NCBI RefSeq assembly: GCF_003285015.1
Contig: NZ_QMFB01000007.1
Location: forward strand, 1 to 64,000
Direction of reading: 5' to 3'
DNA length: 64,000 bases
DNA from: Paenibacillus contaminans
Lineage (GTDB): Bacteria; Bacillota; Bacilli; Paenibacillales; NBRC-103111
Position 1 is the first letter of the stretch. Each line of letters begins with the position of its first letter. Below the pieces are notes generated by a model. That model did no database searches. It worked only from the letters and a program-made list of their open reading frames with translations, and had not been told where the DNA came from. The translations under genes and the position numbers were made by a program. Of this stretch, positions 34,339 through 43,425 are shown piece by piece.

Positions 34339-34878
34339 CTACTTGTTGAAAGACGCATCGGCGAACGGGTGGGCAATCCAGCCTTCCGTTTCGATGAAGA
34401 GGCGAACGGCGACGATTTGCCGATTTTCCATCAAGGTGAAAAAGTGCGGCTTATGCTCAGGTACGGAGATGACGTCGCCGGCTTCCAGCTCAACGTCGAA
34501 ATAGCCGACATCGTCCGTGCCTTTGATAATGAAAATCCCTTTGCCTGCTGCGATTGCGCGAACCTCATCCTCGGTGTGGGTATGCACCTGTTCGAATTTT
34601 TTGAGCAATTCCTCAATGTTAGGCGTAGCGTCGGATAAAGCGACGATATCCCATGTCCGGTAACCGCGGCGTGTTGCCAAGTCACGGATCTCCTCGTCAA
34701 AAGTGGACAAGATTTGGGACTTTTCCTCGTCGGAAAGCACGAATTTATTTTGCAGCTCCGTCGGAAGTTTGTTTGCATTCCAGTGCTCGTAAAGCACCTC
34801 CTGATTTTCCAGGAACGCTTTGACGTTCTCTTCTCCGCTGATGCGCTCGTTCGTATTTCTTATACGTATTTCAGCCAC
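34339..34878 (-). CDS. mtnD: acireductone dioxygenase
   Basis: A 179-residue cupin that oxidises acireductone in the methionine salvage pathway, giving the keto acid precursor of methionine (Fe form). The metal ligands are visible in EQVHTHTEDEVRAIAAGKG (two His, one Glu) and the later His in SVPEHKPHFF. GTG 34878 follows GGAGGAG; the longer frame upstream is not conserved-looking. A promoter lies at 34991-35019. No other mtn genes are present nearby, so the pathway is split in this genome. metH is divergent next door. Confidence 0.93.
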   Translation of the reverse strand: MAEIRIRNTNERISGEENVKAFLENQEVLYEHWNANKLPTELQNKFVLSDEEKSQILSTFDEEIRDLATRRGYRTWDIVALSDATPNIEELLKKFEQVHTHTEDEVRAIAAGKGIFIIKGTDDVGYFDVELEAGDVISVPEHKPHFFTLMENRQIVAVRLFIETEGWIAHPFADASFNK

Positions 34879-34990
34879 TGCTAAACTCCTCCTTCTCCCA
34901 TCTAAATGCCCGCATATTTTCGCATACGTATATGCGAGTACCCGGATTGACCGCGGGGGGATCACCCGAAACGATAAGTGAACTAAATTT

Positions 34991-35019
34991 ATTATAGTAG
35001 AATACCGTCAAGTTGTCGA
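34991..35019 (-). promoter_or_regulatory. sigma-A promoter of mtnD
   Basis: On the minus strand TCGACA - 17 bases - TATAAT, giving a leader of about 100 bases before the GTG start. The leader contains CGCATA-CGTA-TATGCG, a perfect small hairpin. It is too short for a classical SAM-I riboswitch and lacks its conserved cores. Confidence 0.75.
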
Positions 35020-35313
35020 TGCGCACCGGTATTATGACCAAGCCTAGGAGGGCTTCTCAGGTATAGCGTTAAGTTCCCGTGAAATCGGCCCTCTACCGCT
35101 GCAAACCACGGCTGCAAGGGCGGAGTACCGCTGTATCCTCGGCTTACGATACTTCCGTAAACGAACAAAGTCTGATACACTAATGGAAACCATTTGATTT
35201 CCCGATAGAAGTACGGGGAATTAAATGTATAACCGAACGGATGCAAGCAGAGCAACCAATCGTCGGTCTAATACAAATAGAATTATCGGAAATGCTGCGT
35301 GTGAAGGGGAAGG
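35020..35313 (+). other. metH leader region, no gene, possible structured RNA
   Basis: About 290 bases between the mtnD promoter and metH. It holds pairable segments (AAGCC/GGGCTT near 35040; GGAAGTATCGTAAGCC with the preceding GAGGATAC area) and an element GTGAAATC followed by CGCTGCAAACC that loosely recalls the cobalamin riboswitch core, but the B12 box and the SAM-I core are missing. No T-run terminator precedes metH. Confidence 0.3.
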
Positions 35314-38300
35314 ATGATGATGATGAGCAAGACGGCGCTGCGCGAGCAGCTCGGCACAAAAATAATGATCTTGGACGGCGCCATGGGAACGATGATTCAG
35401 CAGGAGGATTTGACTGCGGATGACTTCGGCGGCGAAGATCTCGACGGGTGTAATGAAAACCTTGTCCTGACCAGACCGGACGTTATTTCAAAAATACATG
35501 AAGCGTACTTCGAGGCCGGAGCGGATATCATCGAAACGAACACATTCGGTGCTACCAGCGTCGTGCTGGCGGAATACGACCTGCAGGATAAGACAAGAGA
35601 AATCAACCTTGCGGCGGCAAAACTTGCCGTCGATGCGGCTCGAAAGTATTCGACGCCCGAATGGCCGCGTTATGTTGCGGGAGCGCTCGGGCCGACGACA
35701 AAAACGCTGTCCGTTACAGGCGGCGTTACGTTCGACGAGTTGGTCGACAGCTATTACGAGCAAACCATTGCGCTTATCGAAGGCGGCGTCGATGCGATTT
35801 TGCTGGAGACGTCGCAGGATACGCTCAACGTTAAGGCGGGGAGCATCGGCGTTAGACGAGCCTTCGACAAGCTGGGCGTCAAGCTGCCCATCATGATCTC
35901 AGGCACGATCGAGCCTATGGGGACGACGCTCGCCGGCCAAAATATCGAGTCCTTCTATATTTCGCTGGAGCATCTCGATCCGATCTCGATCGGCTTGAAC
36001 TGTGCGACAGGACCGGAGTTCATGCGGGATCATATCCGTACGCTTTCCGAAATTGCGGGAACTGCCGTCAGCTGTTACCCGAACGCAGGCTTGCCTGACG
36101 AGAACGGACAATATCACGAATCGCCGGAATCACTTGCCAAGAAGATGGCAGGCTTCGCGGAGCAGGGCTGGCTGAATATCGCCGGCGGCTGCTGCGGAAC
36201 GACCCCGGCCCATATTCGCGCAATGTCGGATACGTTGAAGGAATACGCGCCGCGGCCGCAATCCGGTAAACACGCGCCTGCGGTATCCGGTATCGAGACG
36301 GTTTATATTGAAGATGAAAATCGGCCGATCATGGTCGGCGAACGTACGAATATCGCCGGTTCGCGTAAATTCAAACGACTGATTAAAGAGGAGAAGTTTG
36401 AAGAGGGCTCCGAAATCGCCCGCGGACAAGTGAAAAACGGCGCACATGTAATCGACATCAACCTGCAGGACACCGACATCGACGAAGCCTTTGCGATGGA
36501 AAACTTTTTGCAGCATGTGGTTAAGAAGGTCAAAGTGCCGCTGATGATCGACTCCACGTACGATCATATTATCGAGCTCGGGTTGAAGTATTCGCAAGGG
36601 AAAGCGATCGTCAATTCGATCAACCTCGAAGACGGGGAGACGAAGTTTGCAGGCATCGTTCCGCTCTTGCATCGTTACGGGGCGGCTGTCGTTATGATTC
36701 TGATCGATGAGCGTGGCCAAGCCGTATCCCGTCAAGCCAAAATGGAAGTCGCCGACCGCGCGTACGACTTGCTGACGAATAAATACGGCATGAAGCCGCA
36801 TGATATTATTTTCGACCCGAATATGTTCCCGATCGGTTCCGGCGATCCGCAATATATCGGTTCCGCCGTAGAGACGATCGAAGGTATACGCATGATCAAG
36901 GAAAAATATCCGGCGTGCAAAACGATTCTAGGCTTAAGCAACATTTCATTCGGTTTGCCGGATGCAGGCCGAGAAGTGCTCAACTCGGTTTATTTGTACC
37001 ACTGCACGAAGGCGGGTCTTGACTATGCTATCGTGAACACCGAAAAGCTGGAACGTTATGCTTCCATTCCCGATACGGAGAGAGAGCTTGCCGAGAAGCT
37101 TATTTACAATACGAACGACGAGACGCTAGCCGAATTTGTCGCCTTCTTCCGCGAGAAGAAAGTGGACAAAAAAGAGAAAATTTCGAATCTTACGCTCGAG
37201 GAGCGGCTTGGCTCGTACGTCGTAGAAGGAACAAAGGAAGGGCTTATCCCGGATCTTCAGGTAGCGATGAACAAATATTCGCCGCTTGAAATCATCAACG
37301 GGCCGTTAATGAAAGGGATGGAGGAAGTCGGCCGCCTGTTCAACAACAACGAGCTGATCGTTGCGGAAGTGCTGCAAAGCGCAGAGGTCATGAAGGCGTC
37401 CGTCGCTTACCTCGAGCCCTTTATGGAAAAGAACGAGTCCGCCGTCAAAGGAAAAATCATTCTGGCGACCGTTAAAGGCGATGTGCACGATATCGGCAAA
37501 AACCTTGTTGAAATCATTTTGTCGAACAACGGCTATCAGATTGTCAATCTTGGCATTAAAGTGCCGCCGGAGCAGTTGATTGAGGCCTATAGAAGGGAAA
37601 AGCCGGATGCGATCGGTTTGTCGGGCTTGCTCGTGAAATCGGCTCAGCAAATGGTCGTTACGGCGCAAGACTTGAAAGCGGCGGGGATCGACGTGCCGAT
37701 ACTGGTCGGAGGCGCCGCTTTGACCCGGAAGTTTACGAAAACGCGTATTGCGCCGGAATACGAAGGGCTTGTTCTGTATGCGAAGGATGCGATGGACGGC
37801 CTCGATATCGCCAATAAGCTGAGCGATCCTGCCGAGAAACAGCGGATGATACAAGAATTGCGCGAAAGCATGGAATCCGACGTGAAGGAATCCGGCAAGC
37901 TTTCTCAGCCGATGCCGGTGTTGACCCGGGTTAAAACGTCGGCCGTCGATCGCACCGTTCCCGTTCAAGTGCCTAACGATCTCGAACGGCATGTGATGCG
38001 GGACTATCCGATCAGCCATATTATGCCGTATATCAACATGCAGATGCTGCTCGGCCATCATCTGGGCTTGAAAGGCAAAGTCGAGAAGCTGATCGCCGAT
38101 AAGGATGAGAAGGCTACGCAGCTTAAAGAAGTAGTCGATTCGATTCTGCTTGAAGCCCAGCAAAAAGGTATTATACGGGCACATGGCATGTATCGTTTCT
38201 TCCCGGCGCAATCGCAAGGGGACGACGTGCTAGTTTACGATCCGAACGAACCGGGCAAGGTGCTGCAAACCTTCTCCTTCCCACGTCAGCAAACGGAGCC

Positions 38301-38766
38301 GTATCTGTGCTTAGCGGACTATTTGAAGACTGTCGAGAGTGGCGAGATGGATTATGTCGGCTTCCTCGTCGTAACCGCAGGCCACGGGATTACCGAGCTT
38401 GCGCGCGAATGGCGGGAAAAAGGCGATTATTTGAAATCTCACGCCTTGCAGTCGACGGCGCTTGAGATGGCCGAAGCGTTCGCGGAGCGCGTTCACCATA
38501 TGATGCGGGATATTTGGGGGATTCCGGATTCGCCGCAAATGTCGATGCAGGAGCGTTTCGGAGCGAAGTACACCGGACAACGCTTCTCGTTCGGATATCC
38601 CGCATGTCCGAATTTGGACGATCAGCAGCAGCTGTTTGCGCTGATGAACCCCGAGGATATCGGCATCGAGCTTACCGAAGGAAGCATGATGGAGCCGGAG
38701 GCTTCGGTATCCGCATTGGTCTTTGCCCATCCGGAAGCGCGTTATTTCAACGTCGAGAAAGTGTAG
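35314..38766 (+). CDS. metH: cobalamin-dependent methionine synthase
   Basis: A 1150-residue, full-length MetH that moves a methyl group from methyltetrahydrofolate to homocysteine through B12. Homocysteine domain (1-310) with the zinc Cys pair in NIAGGCCGTTPAH; pterin domain (~330-620) starting at RPIMVGERTNIAGSRKF; cap and B12 domain (~640-890) with the ligand motif GDVHDIGKN; AdoMet reactivation domain to the end with the late RFSFGYPACP. Four ATG codons in a row (35314-35325) open the gene; GGGGAAGG ends at 35312, so the third or fourth ATG has the best spacing. Strong terminator at 38844. Confidence 0.97.
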   Translation: MMMMSKTALREQLGTKIMILDGAMGTMIQQEDLTADDFGGEDLDGCNENLVLTRPDVISKIHEAYFEAGADIIETNTFGATSVVLAEYDLQDKTREINLAAAKLAVDAARKYSTPEWPRYVAGALGPTTKTLSVTGGVTFDELVDSYYEQTIALIEGGVDAILLETSQDTLNVKAGSIGVRRAFDKLGVKLPIMISGTIEPMGTTLAGQNIESFYISLEHLDPISIGLNCATGPEFMRDHIRTLSEIAGTAVSCYPNAGLPDENGQYHESPESLAKKMAGFAEQGWLNIAGGCCGTTPAHIRAMSDTLKEYAPRPQSGKHAPAVSGIETVYIEDENRPIMVGERTNIAGSRKFKRLIKEEKFEEGSEIARGQVKNGAHVIDINLQDTDIDEAFAMENFLQHVVKKVKVPLMIDSTYDHIIELGLKYSQGKAIVNSINLEDGETKFAGIVPLLHRYGAAVVMILIDERGQAVSRQAKMEVADRAYDLLTNKYGMKPHDIIFDPNMFPIGSGDPQYIGSAVETIEGIRMIKEKYPACKTILGLSNISFGLPDAGREVLNSVYLYHCTKAGLDYAIVNTEKLERYASIPDTERELAEKLIYNTNDETLAEFVAFFREKKVDKKEKISNLTLEERLGSYVVEGTKEGLIPDLQVAMNKYSPLEIINGPLMKGMEEVGRLFNNNELIVAEVLQSAEVMKASVAYLEPFMEKNESAVKGKIILATVKGDVHDIGKNLVEIILSNNGYQIVNLGIKVPPEQLIEAYRREKPDAIGLSGLLVKSAQQMVVTAQDLKAAGIDVPILVGGAALTRKFTKTRIAPEYEGLVLYAKDAMDGLDIANKLSDPAEKQRMIQELRESMESDVKESGKLSQPMPVLTRVKTSAVDRTVPVQVPNDLERHVMRDYPISHIMPYINMQMLLGHHLGLKGKVEKLIADKDEKATQLKEVVDSILLEAQQKGIIRAHGMYRFFPAQSQGDDVLVYDPNEPGKVLQTFSFPRQQTEPYLCLADYLKTVESGEMDYVGFLVVTAGHGITELAREWREKGDYLKSHALQSTALEMAEAFAERVHHMMRDIWGIPDSPQMSMQERFGAKYTGQRFSFGYPACPNLDDQQQLFALMNPEDIGIELTEGSMMEPEASVSALVFAHPEARYFNVEKV

Positions 38767-38843
38767 CGAATGTAAGGAATCGCGGTTACCAGGCAAGCTG
38801 TAAGGTTTGATCAGAAGAACCGTATATGTACAAGCAACGCAAT

Positions 38844-38873
38844 AAACCGTCCGGCAATGCCGGACGGTTTTTC
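38844..38873 (+). terminator. intrinsic terminator after metH
   Basis: AAACCGTCCGGC-AAT-GCCGGACGGTTT: a perfect 12-base stem with a 3-base loop and TTTC after it. Confidence 0.95.
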
Positions 38874-38992
38874 GAAATGTCAGCCAGAATTTGTATGCTG
38901 CGCATTAACTAACCTGAGCTTTCATCCGTAAACGCGTCTGTCCTTAAGCGTATGCTTACGAAGTCGATTTCTTCACTAGCGTTTAAGACGGC

Positions 38993-39011
38993 GAAGCCGT
39001 TTATCCGTGTG
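38993..39011 (+). repeat. dispersed motif copy D (GAAGCCGTTTATCCGTGTG)
   Basis: Copy of the CGTTTATYCTTG motif with one variant base, preceded by ACGGC so that ACGGC-GAA-GCCGT forms a small hairpin. It lies between metH and tlp. Confidence 0.45.
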
Positions 39012-39019
39012 CGAAGCGA

Positions 39020-39041
39020 ATAAAAAGCCGTCAAACGGCAG
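39020..39041 (-). terminator. intrinsic terminator after tlp
   Basis: On the minus strand GCCGT-TTG-ACGGC followed by TTTTTATTC, 8 bases after the tlp stop. Short but well formed. Confidence 0.7.
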
Positions 39042-39048
39042 CGAACGC

Positions 39049-39273
39049 TTAGTCGTTCTGCGCAGCGGCCTCATCTTTTATTTCCTCGCGGAAGGAGGCG
39101 ATGCTTTCTTCACGGCGAGCGTTTTTTTCCTGAAGCTGCTCCATTTCTTCGCCGCTTATTTCGTCAGCATGCTCATCCAGGTATTCCTGCGTCTCGCGAA
39201 AGTTTTCGATCGTATTTTGTACGTTTTCTTGCAGTTTCTCCACATTGTCCGAACGATTATCCGGCTTTGCCAT
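39049..39273 (-). CDS. tlp: small acid-soluble spore protein Tlp
   Basis: A 74-residue hydrophilic, helical protein: MAKPDNRSDNVEKLQENVQN then TIENFRETQEYLDE and a late REESIASFREEIKDEA, which is the Tlp (thioredoxin-like SASP) family pattern. It is deposited in the spore core and degraded at germination. ATG 39273 follows GAGGAGTGG; the five extra codons upstream are not part of the family. It shows that the organism forms endospores. Confidence 0.94.
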   Translation of the reverse strand: MAKPDNRSDNVEKLQENVQNTIENFRETQEYLDEHADEISGEEMEQLQEKNARREESIASFREEIKDEAAAQND

Positions 39274-39992
39274 TTTTCCACTCCTCAATTTGATCGTTTA
39301 TGGGACCCGGCCCAATTTCTAACTTTCCTCTGTTCCGGTGTTTCTATGCATGTTCGCAAGGAATAACGTCAATGAAAATGAATGAAAGCCGATGCAAACG
39401 CTATCAAACCAGTTGGAACAAAAATGTTCACTTTTCTGCGTATATATTGGCATTACGTCCTATTTCATCTTGCTGGCAATTGTGTTAAGCTATGCTTTAG
39501 ATTTATTGGAAACATAATTTGTTAGACCGCGACACTGCCTGACAGCCGTTTGGGAACCTAAGCTTTTGATACGAACGTTAACGAGTGTGAACATCAAATT
39601 TCGGGCGGATGAAGCGGATTGCCAAGCTTGTTATACATAACGACACGCCAAGCAGCGGTGTACCTTCGTCAGGCGAGCGGCGGCGTTAATGGAACGTACG
39701 TTGCGGTTATTTTGCTCAGCCAACGATTGACACGGGTAGGAAATCCATAGTTCCTGCAGCCGCTGAATTGTTTGGCGCGATTGACCTTGATTGGCGGAAA
39801 AATATCGTGATGGATCTGACGTTCGTTCACTTGCGTGACGCTTAATTTACGCTCCTGTTATGTGACTTGTTATTTTTGGGAAAACTTGAATGTATATAGA
39901 TCTGTTACGGTTAGGATCTCTGGGGTATGGGGTAAGTTCCAGTAAGGAAGTAATGGGGAAGCTGACAAACAAGTGGGAGTAGGTATAACTTG
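39274..39992. other. 719-base gap between tlp and the murA-like gene
   Basis: No intact gene recognised. An AT-rich first half probably carries promoters. Bases 39690-39845 are an open frame of 51 codons without a start, ending in a protein-like stretch (VPAAELFGAIDLDW, KNIVMDLTFVHLRDA, TAA), and neighbouring frames have similar short protein-like stretches, so a decayed gene is possible. I could not assign it to a family. Confidence 0.3.
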
Positions 39993-41297
39993 ATGAAATG
40001 GATCGAAGCGAATCCATCCGGCCCGCTGCAGGGTACGGTTAAAATTCCGGGTTCCAAAAATAGTTCTCTTGCGCTGCTGGCAGCGGCTTGTCTGGCCGAT
40101 GAGCCGGTTATGCTTAAAGGGATTCCGAATATTCTTGATTTTCGCGTAATTGCCGATATTGTGAACGAGATCGGCGTTCAAATGGTAAGAGAGCCTTCCG
40201 GGGATATCATTATCGATCCGCGGCAAATTTGTCATGCTCAGCTTGATACAGCCAAAACGTCCAAGTATCGCGCTTCCTACTATTTTGTCGGCGCGCTGCT
40301 TGCCAAGTTCGGCAAAGTCACAATCGGTTATCCGGGTGGAGACGATTTCGTTTCGCGGCCGATCGACCAGCATATTAAAGTGCTGAAGGCGATGGGAGCG
40401 ACGATAACGTTTCATGAAGACCGCTATGACGTCGAGGCGCAAAGCGGGCTGAAAGGGTGTACGGTTCATTTTGATACGATCACTTCCGGCGCGACGATCA
40501 ATGCGATGCTGGCCGCTGTGCTGGCGGAAGGCAGGACGGAGCTTCGGCAGGCGGCAGTCGATCCGGAGGTCGTCGATACGGCGAATCTTTTGAATCTGAT
40601 GGGCGCCAAAATCAGCGGAGCGGGTACCGATACCGTTCGCATTCAAGGCGTGAAACAGCTTGGGGGCTGCGAATATAGCGTTATTCCGGATCGGTTGATC
40701 GCCGGCGCGTTTCTGATGGCGGCAGGTGCGACAAAAGGCGTCGTAACGGTGGATGACGTCATCCCCGAGCATCTCGGTTCATGCTTAACGAAGCTTCGCG
40801 AGATCGGGCTATGCATCGAACAGAAGGATCAAAGCTTGACGGCATACGGCGACGTGCCGCTTCGTGCTACACGCGTCCGTACAGGAATGTATCCGGTATT
40901 CGCAACGGATTTGCAGCAGCCGATTACGGCGTTGCTGCTGAGAGCGCCAGGACGCAGTATCGTAACGGATAAAGTTTATCCGAACCGGTTCAATCATGTG
41001 CCTCAGCTGCGCAGAATGGGCGCGGAAATTCAAGTCCGGCGCGGCAGCGCTTTTATTCAAGGCGGAATGCCGCTTAAGGGTGCGTTCGTTCACGTATCTG
41101 ACGTAAGAGCCGGTACATGTTTGCTGATCGCTTCACTCATTGCGGAAGGGACGACGATTATTACCGGAGTCGACCATATCGAACGCGGGTATGAGGATGT
41201 AATCGGTCAATTCCGGAGCTTAGGTGCTGATTTGACGCTGCACGAGGGCGAATACGGTCAAGTTTCCGCCGACCAGCAAAGATCGATGCTTAGGTAA
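39993..41297 (+). CDS. MurA-family enolpyruvyl transferase with Cys-to-Asp active site
   Basis: A 434-residue UDP-GlcNAc enolpyruvyl transferase-like protein. GSKNSSL (Lys22, Asn23) matches the substrate-binding GAKNA motif; SRPIDQHIK and the catalytic Asp in YPVFATDLQQ (Asp306) are kept. In MurA the loop reads PGGC..G[AS]RP, with the Cys that fosfomycin alkylates; here it is YPGGDDFVSRP, with Asp117. Asp at this site is known from naturally fosfomycin-resistant MurA proteins that remain active. ATG 39993 lies 9 bases after GGGAGTAGG. Genomes of this group usually carry other murA copies; this could be a specialised paralogue. Confidence 0.85.
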   Translation: MKWIEANPSGPLQGTVKIPGSKNSSLALLAAACLADEPVMLKGIPNILDFRVIADIVNEIGVQMVREPSGDIIIDPRQICHAQLDTAKTSKYRASYYFVGALLAKFGKVTIGYPGGDDFVSRPIDQHIKVLKAMGATITFHEDRYDVEAQSGLKGCTVHFDTITSGATINAMLAAVLAEGRTELRQAAVDPEVVDTANLLNLMGAKISGAGTDTVRIQGVKQLGGCEYSVIPDRLIAGAFLMAAGATKGVVTVDDVIPEHLGSCLTKLREIGLCIEQKDQSLTAYGDVPLRATRVRTGMYPVFATDLQQPITALLLRAPGRSIVTDKVYPNRFNHVPQLRRMGAEIQVRRGSAFIQGGMPLKGAFVHVSDVRAGTCLLIASLIAEGTTIITGVDHIERGYEDVIGQFRSLGADLTLHEGEYGQVSADQQRSMLR

Positions 41298-41331
41298 GTC
41301 TAGAAAAGATAAAGTGCTTTACTACGATAAG

Positions 41332-41367
41332 AAGCCGCATGGTCTGTTGAAGACGATGCGGCTTTTT
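41332..41367 (+). terminator. intrinsic terminator after the murA-like gene
   Basis: AAGCCGCAT pairs with ATGCGGCTT around a 15-base loop, followed by TTTT. Confidence 0.9.
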
Positions 41368-41503
41368 TGCGTTCCTTTATTTATAAATAGGCTCAAAAGT
41401 GAGACTATATACCTATGTTCTTGTGAATGTAGTGAACGGGATCAAACGTTTTATCTTTTATTCGCGTTTACGAATTAATAATATTACAGCATAGATTTTC
41501 CAT

Positions 41504-41533
41504 TTGACAGAGCCGTTCCATAATGAGTATGAT
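41504..41533 (+). promoter_or_regulatory. probable promoter of the pilus operon
   Basis: TTGACA - 18 bases - TATGAT, about 180 bases before pilB. The leader between holds AATAGT/ACTATT and GACGC/GCGTC pairings and copy E of the dispersed motif. It is the only good promoter I see in the 418-base gap 41298-41715. Confidence 0.65.
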
Positions 41534-41682
41534 AGATTTGAAAATAGTGCCATAGAACTATTTGGAAAAATAATATTGGAATATTTTGTCGAAATATGGC
41601 GTGTTATTCTTGTTATCGGAACGAATCATACTCCGTATATTGTTCGACTTCCCAGTAGACGCCAGCGTCAAAATACGCCGGA

Positions 41683-41696
41683 GGCGTTTATCCTTG
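41683..41696 (+). repeat. dispersed motif copy E (GGCGTTTATCCTTG)
   Basis: Identical over 14 bases to copy B at 19972. It follows GACGCCAGCGTC-type pairable DNA and ends 19 bases before the pilB start, next to its ribosome site. Confidence 0.55.
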
Positions 41697-41715
41697 TTGG
41701 AAAGAGGGGGATCCC

Positions 41716-43374
41716 ATGGCGCCGCGCAAAAGAATCGGCGATTTGCTCGTCGAAGCGGGACTCATCTCGGCGGAACAGCTGCAGCAAGCGCTGCGGGAGC
41801 AGAAAGAACTCAATATGCGCCTCGGCGACGTGCTGATTACGCGACATTACATAACCGAGCAGCAGCTTATCGAAGTGCTTGAGCTTCAGCTCGGCATTCC
41901 TCACATACAGCTTTACCGTCAGAAAATCGATATGAAAGTGATCAATATCATGCCGCAGCGATTAGCGGAGCAGCATCAAGTTCTGCCGATTCGTACGGAG
42001 GGCAACAAGCTGGTGGTCGCGATGGCCGATCCGCTCGATTATTATGCGATCGATGAGCTTCGCATGACGACAGGCTACCGAATCGAACCGACGATAGCTT
42101 CGAAGGATGAACTCTCGCGTGCAATCCAGCGCTATTACGGGCTGCAGGAGTCGGTTGATCAGATCATGAGCAATCTGCAGCTTCGGGAGCCCGAGGAACG
42201 GAAGCCGCAGCAGACCGAGGATGAATCGCCGGTCGTCAGGACCGTCAATCAAATCATCATTCAAGCCGTCCAGTTGGGCGCAAGCGACATCCATATCGAT
42301 CCGCAGGAGGACGGCATTCGGATCCGTTACCGGGTCGACGGCATGATGCGTACGGAGCGCTCGCTGCCGCCCCATATGCAAAGCGTCATCGTAGCGAGAG
42401 TCAAAATCATGGCCAATCTGAACGTGGCCGAAAGGCGTCTGCCGCAGGACGGACGCGTAGAGATGGACATCGAGTTTCGCAAGGTCGATATCCGGATTTC
42501 AACGCTTCCGACGGTTCACGGCGAAAAAATCGTGATGCGGATTCTCGATCTGGGCAATACGCTCACGGAAATCGAGAAGCTCGGCATGTCCGAGCGGAAT
42601 TTGCAGCTGTTTTTGAAAGGGATCGGCAGAGCGCATGGCATTGTTTTTATAACCGGACCGACCGGCAGCGGTAAAACGACAACGTTATACTCCGCAATAT
42701 CCCGCCTCAATAACGACGACGTCAATATCATCACCGTGGAAGACCCTGTTGAATACCAACTCCAAAACATTAATCAGGTGCAAGTAAATCCGGTTACCGG
42801 CTTAACGTTTGCCAGAGGCTTGCGCGCTATTTTGCGTCAAGATCCGAACATTGTCATGGTTGGTGAAATACGGGACGTCGAAACGGCGGAAATTGCCGTA
42901 CGCTCCGCTATGACGGGTCATCTTGTACTCAGCACTTTGCACAGCAACAGTGCCGTCAATTCGATTACGCGTTTGGTCGATATGGGAGTTGAGCCTTTTC
43001 TCGTGGCGTCTTCGCTTAATTGCGTCGTCGCACAAAGGTTGGTTAGACGAATATGTCCCCATTGCTCAGCTGCATACATGCCTTCAAACGAGGAAAATGA
43101 ATTGCTTGCTGTTAGTGGATTTCATGCGGACGTTTTGTATAAAGGGAGCGGATGCGGCGAATGCGGACGCAGCGGGTACAAAGGCAGACTTGCCATTCAT
43201 GAGGTGCTTCAGGTGGACGATACCCTTAGGGGGATGATTCTGAAACGAAGCGCAGACGCGGAGTACGCTTCTTATGCCAGAACGGTTGGACTTTCCGAAA
43301 TGAAACAGGACGGCATTGCCAAAGCGATAGCCGGGTTAACGACTCTTTCGGAAATATACCGCGTAACCAGTTGA
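41716..43374 (+). CDS. pilB: type IV pilus extension ATPase PilB
   Basis: A 552-residue GspE/PilB ATPase that powers pilus assembly. The N-terminal T2SSE_N domain (1-150) is followed by the ATPase core: Walker A GPTGSGKTTT, Asp box EDPVEYQL, Walker B GEIRDVETAEIAVRSAMTGH and the His box STLHSNSA. The zinc-binding four-Cys motif (CPHC ... CGECGRSGYKGR) near residue 450 marks the extension-type ATPase. AGAGGGGG precedes the ATG. First gene of the pilus operon. Confidence 0.95.
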   Translation: MAPRKRIGDLLVEAGLISAEQLQQALREQKELNMRLGDVLITRHYITEQQLIEVLELQLGIPHIQLYRQKIDMKVINIMPQRLAEQHQVLPIRTEGNKLVVAMADPLDYYAIDELRMTTGYRIEPTIASKDELSRAIQRYYGLQESVDQIMSNLQLREPEERKPQQTEDESPVVRTVNQIIIQAVQLGASDIHIDPQEDGIRIRYRVDGMMRTERSLPPHMQSVIVARVKIMANLNVAERRLPQDGRVEMDIEFRKVDIRISTLPTVHGEKIVMRILDLGNTLTEIEKLGMSERNLQLFLKGIGRAHGIVFITGPTGSGKTTTLYSAISRLNNDDVNIITVEDPVEYQLQNINQVQVNPVTGLTFARGLRAILRQDPNIVMVGEIRDVETAEIAVRSAMTGHLVLSTLHSNSAVNSITRLVDMGVEPFLVASSLNCVVAQRLVRRICPHCSAAYMPSNEENELLAVSGFHADVLYKGSGCGECGRSGYKGRLAIHEVLQVDDTLRGMILKRSADAEYASYARTVGLSEMKQDGIAKAIAGLTTLSEIYRVTS

Positions 43375-43425
43375 CGTTCGTTATTCAGCATCAGTGGATA
43401 CAGAATGCAGAAAGGGTGTCATATC

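Noticed and set aside
35040..35150. Cobalamin riboswitch before metH
   Set aside because: Only fragments resembling the core (GTGAAATC, CTGCAAACC) are seen; the B12 box is not.
39393..39406. TGCAAACGCTATCA, close to the CcpA cre consensus
   Set aside because: One mismatch, low information, and no carbon-related gene next to it; could easily be chance.
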